Origin: Undaria pinnatifida
Taxonomy: Eukaryota > Sar > Phaeophyceae > Laminariales > Alariaceae
Assembly (NCBI GenBank): GCA_012845835.1
Contig: JABAKD010000023.1
Span: 9,279,840 to 9,343,839 of the forward strand
Length of the DNA stretch: 64,000 nt
Direction: 5' to 3'
Below are positions 24,305 to 36,139 of the stretch, piece by piece. The translations under genes were made by a program, and so were the position numbers. Position 1 is the stretch's first letter. The number at the start of each line of letters is the position of its first letter. The notes under the pieces are model-generated. The model saw nothing but the letters and a program-made list of their open reading frames with translations, was not told the DNA's origin and ran no database searches.

Positions 24305-25085
24305 CTACAAAAAATTAAAATACACTCCAGCTGTGAGACCGAATATTTTGTCGAAACTCATCTTTGCAAGCTTTGTGTGATACTCCGATCGCTATTATAA
24401 TACACTCCAGCTGTGAGACCGAATATTTTGTCGAAACTCATCTTTGCAAGCTTTGTGTGATACTCCGATCGCGCGTATTACGGGTTGTTGTGTGTCCTCA
24501 TTAAGGATATAGGTCGGCGACTCCCCTTGCAACTACGGTGTATCTATCAGGGTCACCAGGGTGATGTTAGTCAATCTGTGCGCGGAAACTATAAAACGCG
24601 GTTCTGAGGGGGACAACATCTATCTGACAGCTGTGGAAGAAAATGCATCCGTTTCTCCAGTGAATCCTTTAATTAAGTCGAATAACCGGTGAGGGGAGTC
24701 CGGAGTTTTGAAGGTCGTGGGGGCCTGGTTTTGAGCAAAAGGGGATGGGGGGGCGGGGGGCGGGGCAGCTCAATTTTCGCGTGAAAACTATAAATCCTTC
24801 AAGCAAGGTGATAAATCTGACGGTTTTGGAAAAAAAATGCATCAGTTCATCATGGGAGGGGGGAGGGGGGGGGGGCGGGCGGAGCAGCTCAATCTGTGCG
24901 TGAAAACTACATTCTTTTAAGGGGATGAGTGTGACGGTTTTGCAAAGAATGCACCAGTATATCATGCATATCCTGTAAGTGGTACAACCAGTGAGCAGAG
25001 GGCGGAGTGTTTGAGAGTGTGGGGGTGGGGTGGGCGGGTTGGGGAGGGGGGGGGTGGGGGAGGGGGGGGGGGGGGGGAGGGGGGC
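24305..25085 (-). repeat. Abundant retroposon, inverted copy with duplicated tail
   Basis: Tail AAAATACACTCCAGCTGTGA starts near 24311 and is repeated at about 24393, giving two ~80 bp tails in tandem. The body then includes CTCCCCTTGCAACTAC, the GGGGGACAA module and G runs of up to 14. Confidence 0.8.
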
Positions 25086-25290
25086 TTTAGGTGTAGCTAC
25101 AGTAGCTATAGTAACTACCAGTTATTATAATATATGGTGAGAGTTGATAGTTAAACTTACAGTACCTACTAATTTGCTGGCGTGTAGTAGCTATAGTAGC
25201 TTTCATAGTAATTATAGTATCGAGTAGCTTTTCAAAGTAGCTATTATAGTAGCTATTATAGTAGCTGTAGTAAGCTAAAATATTAAAAAA
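25085..25290. repeat. TAGCTA array
   Basis: Imperfect TAGTAGCTATAG repeats that abut the tail of the next retroposon copy at about 25270-25300. Confidence 0.8.
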
Positions 25291-26520
25291 AATGAAAATA
25301 CACTCCAGCTGTGAGATCGAAGATTTCGTCGAAACTCATCTATGCAAGCTGTTTGTGATACTCCGATCGCGCGTATTACGAGTTGTGTGTCCTCATTAAA
25401 GATATAGGTGGGCGACTCCCCTTACAACTACAGTGTAGCTATCAGGGTCAACAGGATGATTTTAGTCAGTCTGTGCGCGGAAACTATAAAACCCGTTTCT
25501 GAGGGGGACAAAATCTGACAGCTGTGAAGGGGAATGTAACCTTTGATCAAGTGAATCTTGTAAGTCGAATTACCGGTGAGGGGGTGGGGCGGAGTTTTGA
25601 AGGACGTGGGGGCCTGGTTTTGATCAAAAGCGAACGGATTTGGAGGAGGGGGGGGGGGGGGGGGGAAGTGGGCAATTTGTGCATGTAAGCTATAAATCCT
25701 TTCGAGGGGATAAATCTGACGGTTTTGGCATCAGTATATTATTGGGGGCGGGGGGGGGGGGGTTGGGGCGGGGGGGGGGGGGGGGCGGGGGGGGCAGCTC
25801 AATATGTGCCTGGAAACTATACATTATTTTGAGGGGATAAATGTGACGGTTTTGGAAATAATACATCAGTTTATCATGTATATCCTGGCGTAAGTCGTAC
25901 AATCAGTGAGTAAAGAGAGGGTGGAGTGTTCGAGGGGGTGGGGTTGCGATGGGTTGGGGGGGAGGTGGGGGGTGTGGGGGCGGGGGGGGGGCGGGGGGGG
26001 GAGGAAGGGCTTTAGGTGAGGGGTTTGTTATACGTGTGGTGCTAGGTCTGGGCGATGGTGCGGGTGATGGGGAAAAAGGGGGCGTTCGAGGCGGGGGGGG
26101 GGGGGGGGGAACACAGCGGCATGGATGGCTCTCGAAAGATAATGAGGTGATATCCTGTGCGTGAAGTGTATATTAATGTGGCGGATTTTGATATTTGGTG
26201 GGGCGTTTGAGTAAGGGAGAGCAAGAGGGGGGGGGGGGATTTTTTAGGAGGTTTAGGTCACAAATAATATTCAAATACACTTCGGCTGTGACATCAAAGA
26301 TATGTAGCAGCTTGTTTTACGCGTGGTGCTAGGTCTAGGCGATCGTGCAGGTGGTCGGAAAAGAGGGGGCGTTGGAGGGGGGGGGGGGGGGGCGGAGGAA
26401 GGGCTTTAGGTGAGGGGTTTGTTATACGTGTGGTGCTAGGTCTAGGCGATGGTGCGGGTGATGGGGAAGGAGGGGGCGTTCGAGCCGGGGGGGGGGGCAC
26501 ACCTCGGCATGGATGTAATA
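25290..26520 (-). repeat. Abundant retroposon, long inverted copy plus extra module
   Basis: Tail ATACACTCCAGCTGTGAGAT at about 25300, then CTCCCCTTACAACTAC, the GGGGGACAAAATCTGACAG block, several G runs and the GTGGTGCTAGGTCTAGGCGA module. A related tail (ATACACTTCGGCTGTGACAT) at 26275 introduces another copy of the last module. Confidence 0.8.
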
Positions 26521-27010
26521 TAGTAGATGTCATAGTAACTACAGTAGCTATAGTAGCTATTGCAGTAGCTACTACAGTCGTTATAGCATAGCTATTGTAG
26601 TAGCTGTAGTAGCTATTATAGTGGGGTTGATAGTAGCTATAGTAGCTATAGTAGCTGTAATTGCTATAGAAGCTATTGTAACTATTATAGTAGCATTAGT
26701 AGTAGCTAATATAGTAGCTACAGTAGCTATTATAGCAGCTACCATAGTAACTACAGTAGCTATTGTAGCTATTTCAGTATCTGTAAATGCTATAGTAGCG
26801 ATTATAGTAGCTATAGTAGCTGTAGTAGCTATCATAGTAGCCGTAATAGATGTAACAGCTGTAATAATGGTAGGGTTGATAGTTGCCCCTACAACAGTGT
26901 CTACTACTTTGCTGGCGTATAGTCGCTATATAGTAGCTTTCATAGTAATTATAGTACCTATAGTAGCTATTATACTAGCCGTTATAGTAGCTGTAGTAGA
27001 TATTATAAAA
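26515..27010. repeat. TAGCTA array, ~500 bp
   Basis: The longest run of imperfect (TAGTAGCTA)-type repeats here. It keeps both strands open as Val/Ile/Ala-rich frames of over 80 codons, a result of its 9 bp and 3 bp periodicity rather than coding. It ends directly at a retroposon tail near 27010. Confidence 0.9.
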
Positions 27011-28300
27011 AATGAAGATACACTCCAGCTGTGAGATCGAAGATTTCGTCGAAACTCATCTTTGCAAGCTGTGTGTGATACTCCGATCGCGCGCATTACG
27101 AGTTGTGTGTCCTCATTAAGGATATAGGTCGGCGACTCCCCTTACAGCTACAGTGTAGCTATAAGGGTCAACAGGATGACTTTAGTCAGTCTGTGCGCGG
27201 AAACTATAAAACCCGTTTCTGAGGGGGACAAAATCTGACAGCTGTGAAGGGAAAGGGGGGGCCTGGTTTTGATCAAAAGCGAGCGGGTTTGGAGGGGGGC
27301 GGGGGGGGGGGGGGGGGGGGGAAGGGGCAATTTGTGCATGTAAGCTATAAATCCTTTCGAGGGGATAAATATTATTGGGGGCGGGGGGGGGGGGGGGGGG
27401 GGGGGGGGTTGGGGCGGCGGGGGGGGGGGGGGCAGCTCGATATGTGCCTGGAAACTATACATTATTTCGAGGGGATAAAATGACATTTTTGGAAATAATA
27501 CATCAGTTTATCGTGTATATCCTGGGGTAAATCGTACAATCAGTGAGTAAAGAGAGGGTGGAGTGTTCGAGGGGGTGGGGTTGGGATGGGTTGGGGGGGG
27601 AAGGGTGGGGGGGGGGGGCTTTAGGTGAGGGGTTTGTTATACGTGTGGTGCTAGGTCTAGGCGAATGTGCGGGTGATGGGGAAGAAGGGGGCGTTCGAGG
27701 CGGGGGGGGGGGGGGGGGGGGGGGGAAGGAACACAGCGGCATGGATGGCTCTCGAAAGATAATAAGGTGATATCCTGTGCGTGAAGTGTTTATTAATGTG
27801 GCGGATTTCGATATTTGGTGGGGCGTTTGAGTAAGGGAGAGCAAGAGGGGGGGGGGGGGGGAGACTTTTTAGGAGGTTTAGGTCACAAAAAAATATTAAT
27901 ACACTTCGGCTGTGACATCAACGATATGTATCAGCTTGTTATACGCGTGGTACTAGATCTAGGCGATCGTGCAGGTGGTCGGAAAAGAGGGGGCGTTGGA
28001 TGGGGGGGGGGGGAAGAAGGGCTTTAGCTTAGGGGTTTGTTATACGTGTGGTGCTAGGTCTAGGCGAATGTGCGGGTGATGGGGAAGAAGGGGGCGTTCG
28101 AGGCGGGGGGGGGGGGGGGGGGGGGGGGAAGGAACACAGCGGCATGGATGGCTCTCGAAAGATAATGAGGTGATATCCTGTGCGTGAAGTGTTTATTAAT
28201 GTGGCGGATTTCGATATTTGGTGGGGCGTTTGAGTAAGGGAGAGATAAAAAATGAAAATACACTCCAGCTGTGAGATCGAAGATTTCGTCGAAACTCATC
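27000..28300 (-). repeat. Abundant retroposon copies in tandem
   Basis: Tail at about 27012, body with TCAGTCTGTGCGCGGAAACT and G runs. A CTTCGGCTGTGACATCAACG tail at about 27905 starts a second, shorter copy. A third tail fragment lies at 28246-28300. Confidence 0.8.
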
Positions 28301-28470
28301 AGATATTGTAGTAGCTATCGTATCGTATCTTTAGTAGCTATTATAGTAGCTATTAGAGTAGACGTAGTATAGCTTTAGTAGCTATAGTAGCCATAGTAGC
28401 TATAGCAGCTGTAGAAGCTGTAGTAGCTATAATAGTAGGTATAGTAGTAGCTGTAGTAGCTATAGTGTGT
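28300..28470. repeat. TAGCTA array
   Basis: Imperfect TAGTAGCTATAG repeats ending in a short GTGTGTGTG tract at about 28466-28475. Confidence 0.8.
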
Positions 28471-28890
28471 GTGTGTTCTTCACATTAAAACGTTCTTCTA
28501 CTCGTCGACATCCAGCACACCCAGTGTCCGTACTGATTCTTCACCCTAGAAAGATCAGCTCTGTGGTCACAAGCTACGACACAGAGATAATGCATCGTAA
28601 TGCATTCGACAACGCAATGTCATGCCCTAGTACTGGGTACGACAGGCACAACATACATACGTCAGCAACAGAAATACATTGGAAGAGAGAATACGAAATA
28701 AACAAAAACAAAAACAAAAACAAAATAATAATAAGAAAACATATAAAAACAAAGATAAAAATAAAACAAAAATGAAACAAACAAAATGAAGGGGAAATCG
28801 AAGAAACAACCCAACCGGAAAGGAGAGCCAAAGCTCGGAAAAGAAACATAATAAAATAGTAGCTACGAATAATGGATACATTATTATAAC
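28470..28890. other. No gene; A-rich AAAAC tract inside
   Basis: Contains repeated AAAAAC units at about 28703-28725 and an A-rich stretch to 28800. The long minus-strand hydrophobic frames across it come from that composition. Confidence 0.5.
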
Positions 28891-29375
28891 AAATGAAAAT
28901 ACACTCCAGCTGTGAGATCGAAGATTTCGTCGAAACTCATCTTTGCAAGCTAGCTGTGTGTGATACTCCGATCGCGCGCACTACGAGTTGTGTGTCCTCA
29001 TTAAGGATATAGGTCGGCGACTCCCCTTACAACTACAGTGTAGCTATTAGGATATATTAGGAGCTATATTATAAAAATTAAAATACACTCCAGCTGTGAG
29101 ATCGAAGATTTCGTCGAAACTCATCTTTGCAAGCTGTGTGGGAGCTATATTGTAGCGATATAGTATCTATAGTAACTATAGCTAGCTGTGTGTGATACTC
29201 CGATCGCGCGCACTACGAGTTGTGTGTCCTCATTAAGGATATAGGTCGGCGACTCCCCTTACAACTACAGTGTAGCTATTAGGATATATTAGGAGCTATG
29301 TTTTAAAAATTAAAATACACTCCAGCTGTGAGATCGAAGATTTCGTCGAAACTCATCTTTGCAAGCTGTGTGTGA
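28890..29375 (-). repeat. Nested tandem duplication of the retroposon tail
   Basis: Tails start near 28893, 29083 and 29318. The segments TGATACTCCGATCGCGCGCA ... GTGTAGCTATTAGGATATAT at about 28960-29050 and 29190-29290 are essentially identical, as are the flanking AAAATTAAAATACACTCCAG joins. This shows local tandem duplication of a unit made of retroposon tail plus TAGCTA sequence. Confidence 0.8.
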
Positions 29376-30170
29376 GCTATATTGTAGCGATATAGTATCT
29401 ATAGTAACTATAGCATCTGTAGTAGGTATAGCACATGTAGTAGCTATAGTACCTACTTCGAAGTATTGTTATAGTAGCTATAATAAAAGCTATGGTAGTA
29501 GCTACAGTAGCTATATAGTAGCTATTATAATAGCTATAGCAGGTATATATAGTAGCTATAGAAGAAGGTATAGTAGCTATAGTAGTAGCTATACCTGATA
29601 TTGAAGCTATAATAGCTATAACAGCAGGTATATTAGTAGCTATTGTAGCTATAGTATCTATAATAGTAATTATACCTATAGTAGCTATTGTAGGTATAGT
29701 AGTAGCTATAGTAGCTACAGTAGCTATTATAGTAGCTTGAGTAGCTGTTGTACTAACTATTGTAGCTAAAGTAGCTATTATTGTAGGTACAGTTTTAATG
29801 TTGTTGTTGTTGCTGCTATTGTGTTTTTCGTAATGGCGTTTGTCATAATACACCGCGTTTGTCCCCCTCAAATACGGGTTATATAGTTTCCGCGCACAAG
29901 TTGATTAACATCGCCCTGTTGACCTTGGTACAAGCTACACTGTAGCTATAGTAACTACCCGTTCGTCGTAATGGTAAGAGTTGATAGTTACACCTTCAGT
30001 ATCTACTATTTTGCTGGCGTATGGTAGCTATAAGTAGCTATCATGAGTAATTATAGTATCTAGTATTAGCTCTTATGGTAGCTAGAATAGTAATAGCCAT
30101 TATAGTAGCTGTAGTAAGCTATAGTAGTAGCTATCCTAGTTAGTACCTACAACTACAGTAGCTATAGTAT
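29375..30170. repeat. TAGCTA array with a partial retroposon
   Basis: Imperfect TAGCTA repeats run to about 29800. A sense retroposon piece at about 29855-29945 (GTCCCCCTCAAATACGGG ... GTTTCCGCGCACA) follows, then further TAGCTA sequence to 30170. Confidence 0.8.
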
Positions 30171-30440
30171 GTTAAGATACGGCCTCGAAAGGCCTGTAGG
30201 TATCCGAATTTGAGATCATTTGGATGGGTTTCGTATGATAAGGTTGGCGGTTTATATTCGGGGAAGTTAGGAATTAGATCGGAGGCACGCGCCTCCGATC
30301 TCAGAAGCTATCCCGGGCTCTGGTGGAAACGAATAAAGCTATATCTCTACGAAGGAACGAAAGTGAGTACTCTCCGAGGACCTGCTCAATTGGCAGACCT
30401 GCAGGGGGCACTCTGTGTCCCCCACCTTGAATTTAACATG
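30171..30440. repeat. 270 bp near-identical direct repeat, copy 1
   Basis: Matches 30621-30890 at offset exactly 450 with one visible mismatch (GGCCTCG versus GGCATCG). Contains the palindrome CGGAGGCACGCGCCTCCG. Copy 2 breaks off into TAGCTA-like sequence after TTTAACATGT, so this is a very recent 450 bp tandem duplication with a truncated second unit. Confidence 0.95.
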
Positions 30441-30477
30441 TGGCGTCGACGGCAGGACAGAAATAAAAAGTGTTCCT

Positions 30478-30550
30478 GGTTCCATAGCCAGACGGTTAGA
30501 GGTGTGGGAGTGGGGTTTGAGGAGCCGCATCTTCGACTCATGGTCTAGTT
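30478..30550 (+). other. tRNA-like Pol III promoter module
   Basis: TAGCCAGACGGTTAGAGG at about 30485 resembles the tRNA D-arm and A box. CTTCGACTC at about 30531 resembles a B box (consensus GTTCGANTC). The spacing of about 35 nt is right for a tRNA. The acceptor ends do not pair, so it is not a functional tRNA; a tRNA-derived SINE head is the better reading. Confidence 0.35.
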
Positions 30551-30620
30551 CGTAGAACCGGAGTTTCCCCGAATCTCCCATATTTCTGCATATACATGCG
30601 ACTCGTCAGGGTGGGCTAGT

Positions 30621-30890
30621 GTTAAGATACGGCATCGAAAGGCCTGTAGGTATCCGAATTTGAGATCATTTGGATGGGTTTCGTATGATAAGGTTGGCGG
30701 TTTATATTCGGGGAAGTTAGGAATTAGATCGGAGGCACGCGCCTCCGATCTCAGAAGCTATCCCGGGCTCTGGTGGAAACGAATAAAGCTATATCTCTAC
30801 GAAGGAACGAAAGTGAGTACTCTCCGAGGACCTGCTCAATTGGCAGACCTGCAGGGGGCACTCTGTGTCCCCCACCTTGAATTTAACATG
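30621..30890. repeat. 270 bp near-identical direct repeat, copy 2
   Basis: See 30171-30440. Confidence 0.95.
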
Positions 30891-30911
30891 TCGCTATTAT
30901 AGTAGCTGAAT

Positions 30912-31422
30912 GTTATACGGCTTAGTTCGGATAAGCAATCGGTTAACCTTGTGCAAGTAGTGGTCAAACGGACTAATACCCCATTAATACATCTACAAAT
31001 GGCGTCGTCGACAGACCATGGCGTTTTTATGTCGTGGGTTCAACTCCCACATCCACCGTAAAAACCTTTTTCAGACTTTCCACATGTCGAACTTAAAAAA
31101 TACCCTCCCCCGTATACCCAGGAAGTGGAACGGCTTGGATAATCGACAGGTCCGCCCGTATATCCGGCCGACCTGGTGTCCCGCCGTTTCAGGGACGGAG
31201 AGTGTAGTTTGGGTAAGCTCGTATTGGTTGAGTATTAAATTAGCAAGTTAGTGGTCAAACGTACTAATACCCGACTAATACAGCAACACACACATTGGGG
31301 TATTAGTCCGTGTGACCACTTGCAAAAGGTTAACCGATAGCTTACCCACACAGTGGGGTATTAGTCCGTTTGACCACTTGAAAAGGGTTAACCGATAGCT
31401 TACCCAAACTAAGCCTTATAAA
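30912..31422. mobile_element. Fold-back element with tRNA-like arm
   Basis: The end near 30913-30984 (GGCTTAGTTCGGATAAGC, then CGGTTAACC, then GTGGTCAAACGGACTAATAC) is repeated in inverted orientation at 31353-31422. Extra copies lie at 31205-31281 (direct) and 31296-31347 (inverted). GTGGTCAAACGG resembles an A box. A perfect T-arm hairpin with 5 bp stem GTGGG/CCCAC and loop TTCAACT lies at 31034-31050, followed by ATCCACC. A fold-back DNA element or inverted SINE cluster fits best. Confidence 0.6.
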
Positions 31423-31429
31423 ATAAAGC

Positions 31430-33050
31430 AGCTACGTATAGTAGCTGTAGGAGCTATCATAGCAACTATAGTATCTATTAATAGTAGCTATTATATTAAA
31501 AAAAATGAAAATACACTCCAGCTGTGAGATCGAATATTTTGTCGAAACTCATCTTCTTTGCAAGCTGTGTGTGATACTCCGATCACGCGTATTACGGGTT
31601 GCGTGTCCTCATTAAGGATGTAGGTCGGCGACTCCCCTTGCAACTACAGTGTAGCTATCAGGGTCAACAGGATGATTTTAGTCAGTCTGTGCGCGGAAAC
31701 TATAAAACCCGTTTCTGAGGGGGACAAAATCTGACAGCTGTGAAGGGAAATGTAACCTTTGATCAAGTGAATCTTGTAAGTCGAATTACCGGTGAGGGGG
31801 CGGGGCGGAGTTTTGAAGGACGTGGGGGCCTGGTTTTGATCAAAAGCGAACGGGTTTGGAGGAGGGGGGGGGGGGGGGGGGGAGTGGGCAATTTGTGCAT
31901 GTAAGCTATAAATCCTTTCGAGGGGATAAATCTGACGGTTTTGGCATCAGTATATTATTGGGGGCGGGGGGGGGGGGGTTGGGGCGGGGGGAGGGGGGGG
32001 CGGGGGGGGCAGCTCAATATGTGCCTGGAAACTATACATTATTTTGAGGGGATAAATGTGACGGTTTTGGAAATAATACATCAGTTTATCATGTATATCC
32101 TGGCGTAAGTCGTACAATCAGTGAGTAAAGAGAGGGTGGAGTGTTCGAGGGGGGTGGGGTTGCGATGGGTTGGGGGGGAGGTGGGGGGTGTGGATGCGGG
32201 GGGGGGGCGGGGGGGGGAGGAAGGGCTTTAGGTGAGGGGTTTGTTATACGTGTGGTGCTAGGTCTAGGCGATGGTGCGGGTGATGGGGAAAAAGGGGGCG
32301 TTCGAGGCGGGGGGGGGGGGGGGGAACACAGCGGCATGGATGGCTCTCGAAAGATAATGAGGTGATATCCTGTGCGTGAAGTGTTTATTAATGTGGCGGA
32401 TTTCGATATTTGGTGGGGCGTTTGAGTAAGGGAGAGCAAGAGGGGGGGGGGGGGGGGGAGACTTTTTAGGAGGTTTAGGTCACAAAAAAAAATTAATACA
32501 CTTCGGCTGTGACATCAACGATATGTATCAGCTTGTTATACGCGTGGTACTAGATCTAGGCGATCGTGCAGGTGGTCGGAAAAGAGGGGGCGTTGGATGG
32601 GGGGGGGGGGGAAGAAGGGCTTTAGCTTAGGGGTTTGTTATACGTGTGGTGCTAGGTCTAGGCGATGGTGCGGGTGATGGGGAAGAAGGGGGCGTTCGAG
32701 GCGGGGGGGGGGGGGGGGGGGGACACAGCGGCATGGATGGCTCTCGAACGATAATGAGGTGATATCCTGTGCGTGAAGTGTTTGTTAATGTGGCGGATTT
32801 CGATATTTGGTGGGGCGTTTGAGTAAGAGAGAGCAAGAAGGGGGGGGGGGGGGGAGGGGGGGGGGGGGGGGGGAGGGGGGGGGGGGGGGGGAGATTTTTT
32901 AAGAGGTTTAGGTCACAAATAATAATTCAAATACACTTCAGCTGTGAGATCAAAGATTTGTAGCAGCTTGTTATACGCGTGGTGCTAGGTCTAGGCGATC
33001 GTGCAGGTGGTCGGAAAAGAGGGGGCGTTGGAGGGGGGGGGGGGGGGGGT
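31430..33050 (-). repeat. Abundant retroposon, longest inverted copy plus two modules
   Basis: Tail near 31512, then a body nearly identical to 25290-26230 over almost a kilobase. Further CTTC(G/A)GCTGTGA tails at about 32500 and 32935 start extra copies of the GTGGTGCTAGGTCTAGGCGA module. G runs exceed 15 bp at several points. Confidence 0.85.
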
Positions 33051-33310
33051 ATTATATACAGTAGCTGTAGTAGTAGCTATTATAGTAGCTATGGAAGCTA
33101 GAGTAGCTATCATGGTAACTGCAGTAGCTATAGTACCTCTTATAGTAGTTATATATGGTAGCTATAGTAGCTATTATAGTAACTACGGTAGCTATGGTAG
33201 CTACAGTAGCTATTATAACAGCTACAGTAGCTATTATAGTAGCTATAGTAGCTATAGTAGCCATTATAGTAGCCATTATGGTAGCTGTAGTAACTATAAC
33301 AATAGGATTG
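33050..33310. repeat. TAGCTA array
   Basis: Imperfect TAGTAGCTATAG repeats. The segment after it (TTGATAGTTGCCCCTAC) also follows the array at 26875-26895, so array and flank share a common origin. Confidence 0.8.
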
Positions 33311-33319
33311 ATAGTTGCC

Positions 33320-36050
33320 CCTACGGCAGCAGCAGTGTCTACTTTTTAAGGGGATCGATACCTCGAGCACCCAAACCAACAACCTACTGCAGCTGGTAGG
33401 AAAAAATGAAGCTGCGACCCGCTGAAAAATCGCACGACCAAAACCAAGCTTTATAACACAGCACAAGGAAAGAAGCATGTTCCTAAACAAACCATGAAAT
33501 TCAACCGGCGATATATTGGGTTAACGCCTCCACAGCAGGAAACCCGTTTGGGAGGCATATTCACTTGGGGTTAGTATAGGAAAGGATTTTGGGGCTCTGA
33601 AGGGGTCAAGGAGTCTCGTCATTCAGAAAGGACGTTTTGCCAAAAAGTGGTATACCTTGATACCTTCTTCATAGAAGCACACGTCTCGAGCTACATACCG
33701 GACCCTCAAACGGACTGCTCGACAAAGAATTCGGACGTGCGAAGCATGATGAGCAGTACCATGGTCTACAGGTACTAACAGCACTAGTAGTATGGTATAT
33801 ACAACGAACGATGTCTGAAAATAAGGAAGCGACTTTCCCTCTCTCTGGGTCAAGATGCATGCTGCCGTAAAGGGAGGCGCACCATTTTTTTTCTTTCTGT
33901 TTTAAGATATAAAAATCTGTGTTTTTTTGTGAAAGAAGGTACTGGTATAGTGCTCTTCAATTGACGGCCCTGTCCGAAACAAGTTGGTGCACCTCTAGCG
34001 AACGACGTGTCCTAAGCGGCTGTTTACGAAAGTTGGTGTGTACGCTGTGTTTACAGGGTACTTAGTCGCGTGAGGCCGTACGCTGTGCTGTATGGTCATC
34101 ACGATGCAGGGGGTGATGATGTATGTGTGCGCGACAGCGACAAATATATGCATGCGGCACAGTTCTCAAATCGGGGCAGATCAGAGCGCTGCTGGGTATA
34201 GCAGATAATAGATAACACCAAAAAAAATAATAATAAAGGAAGGAGCGGGTCAACAAGACGACACGACGGAGACGGTGAACATATCTACGAGTGTCCGTTC
34301 CGCGCGGAGATTCCGATACATCTCTTAAGATCGGCTGGACAAAATCTGGCTTGTTCTTTTTCAGGCATCACGGGCAAGAAAACCACATTTTCCAAAAATA
34401 TAATATATATTCTGAGTGCTCACCAAACGGAAACAAACCAGACGTGGAAAAAAAAGCAACCACACACACACTGAAATTCCACGACTACCTTCGCTCCGTA
34501 TGCCGTCAAATACAACCAACCCGCCGATTGTCGGTATTGACCAAGCTTTTTCATATTTATTTTTACACACTGATCGTCCGTTCCGATATAGTGTGGGTGA
34601 CACGTTTTCCTCTTTATCGAGAAAAACAACCCCCTCCCCCTCCTTCATCCCAAAATCTTCCGCACTCCCAACCGCCCGCAACTACTCCCTGTCAACCGGC
34701 CGTCGACTCCCCTCCCCCGCGCCCATCAGTAGCCCCGGCCCACTTTCCCAAAAAGCTTACCCGATAAATTTGGCATTCATTGATTGCCTCACTCCCCCCC
34801 CTCACCCCTTCTTCCTAAGCCCGCCCCCTTTTTTCGTTCGTCGCACCCTATTATACTCCCCGGAAAAAAAAAAAGAAAAAGAGGCTAAATGTTGGTGGGG
34901 GATGCTATGTTTCTCGTCTCTCTCTCCCTCCGCCCCCACCACTTCCTTCCCGCCGTAACCCGTGAGAAAACGCAAATGAAAAGAAGAGAGGAACCCAAGA
35001 ATCCCTCCTGTGCATCACCCCTCTCTTACGGCAAGCAACGCACTAAAAGTCTCCCTGTCGGATATCGCAAAGGACGCACGAAGAGAGATGTCAGAAGGAG
35101 CGGGGTGGGGGAGGGGACCGGCAGATTCCTTCTTCCTCTCCGGTCCACGTATACCATTGAGGACACACGTTTTTCGTCTAGTGGTTCTTTCTTAGCGCAT
35201 ACCATCTATTTTGGATGCCTTTTCCCTTTCTCCTTCCCCATCCCTCGAGGTAATCTATACCCGGGTTCACTAATAAGCTGGCTCCCCCTCCCCACCACGA
35301 TACGCGCCTTCCTTCATATCGTGAGAAGAGATCAGCCCTATATTCTCTCGTAACACGTAATCGGATTTAGTGAGGACATTCTATCCCAGCAGTAAAAGGT
35401 GAATCAACAAAAAAAAAATGAAAAAACAGGGGAGGAGAGTCGAGCACCTTCCCGAGTTATCTCCCGATGCAGAAAGCAGAAACAAAACCAAAAAGGGGGG
35501 GAGGTAGTGAGGGAGGGAAGGAGGGAGGGAAAGCTGCAGCTTTGATTACTTTGCCTCTGCCCTCAAACAACGAAAAAAAACAAAAAAAAAACGAGAGATG
35601 ACCAGAGAGGTAGAAGCACGGGGAAAACGTGAAACCTGGGCAGCGCTCGTTTCCTCTTCATCGCCCCTCCGAATTCTTCTTCTACTGTACTGCATACCTT
35701 TTGCCACACAAATTTTCAAGCAACGCATATCCAAAAGCGTGCATGAAAAATGAAAAAGGGGGGCTAAGAGAGCAAGAACACAGAAGCGAAAAATCGAGGA
35801 AGACCCAAAAACAAAGACAAGCTCGAGGCAACCCCCCCCCAAGAAACCAGCGCCTCATTCGGTTGTACAGAAACCCAAGCATCCAGTACCTTGCTCTGTA
35901 CCGGGACACCCCAGCAGTCAGTCCCTCATTTTGCACAGAAAACGTTCGTCTTCTTTTGTTTCTTAGTGCATTCCGAGGGATATCGACACAGCAATACGTC
36001 TGTCCCTCGAAATTCTGGTTCACCGCAACTCCCGCATCTTTGTTTGATTT
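33320..36050. other. No recognisable gene
   Basis: Short frames only. 34600-35600 is pyrimidine-rich on the plus strand. Part of it may be the 3' flank or old 3' UTR of the minus-strand GMP synthase remnant that ends at 36058; that is inference. GTTGGTGCACCTCTAGCGAA near 33983 resembles the TGGTGCACCTCTATCGAAGA motif of the long direct repeat (about 3960). Confidence 0.4.
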
Positions 36051-36057
36051 GTGTCGT

Positions 36058-36139
36058 TTATTCCCACTCGGTCGTGGCGGGAGGCTTGGAGCTGATGTCG
36101 TAGGTCACTCTGTTGATCCGTCTGACCTCGTTGATGATC
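36058..36139 (-). pseudogene. guaA: GMP synthase last exon
   Basis: Reads [20 protein letters not shown] then TTEWE and TAA at 36060-36058. This is the diagnostic C-terminus of glutamine-hydrolysing GMP synthase. The acceptor is TCGACAG/G after a pyrimidine-rich tract, and the exon starts with the third base of a codon. GMP synthase converts XMP, ATP and glutamine to GMP in purine synthesis, in the cytosol. The residues here belong to the dimerisation and substrate-binding C-terminal domain. This exon alone looks intact. Confidence 0.9.

Noticed and set aside
26581-27034. Long Val/Ile/Ala-rich frames on both strands
   Set aside because: They are produced by the TAGCTA array, whose periodicity avoids stops. 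There is no complexity or start context.
31000-31060. Functional tRNA gene ending at about 31057
   Set aside because: The T-arm is perfect, but no complementary 5' acceptor or anticodon arm lies at the right distance.
34291-34958. Plus-strand frames of 158 and 180 codons
   Set aside because: No recognised motif, pyrimidine-rich composition, and the two overlap each other in different frames.
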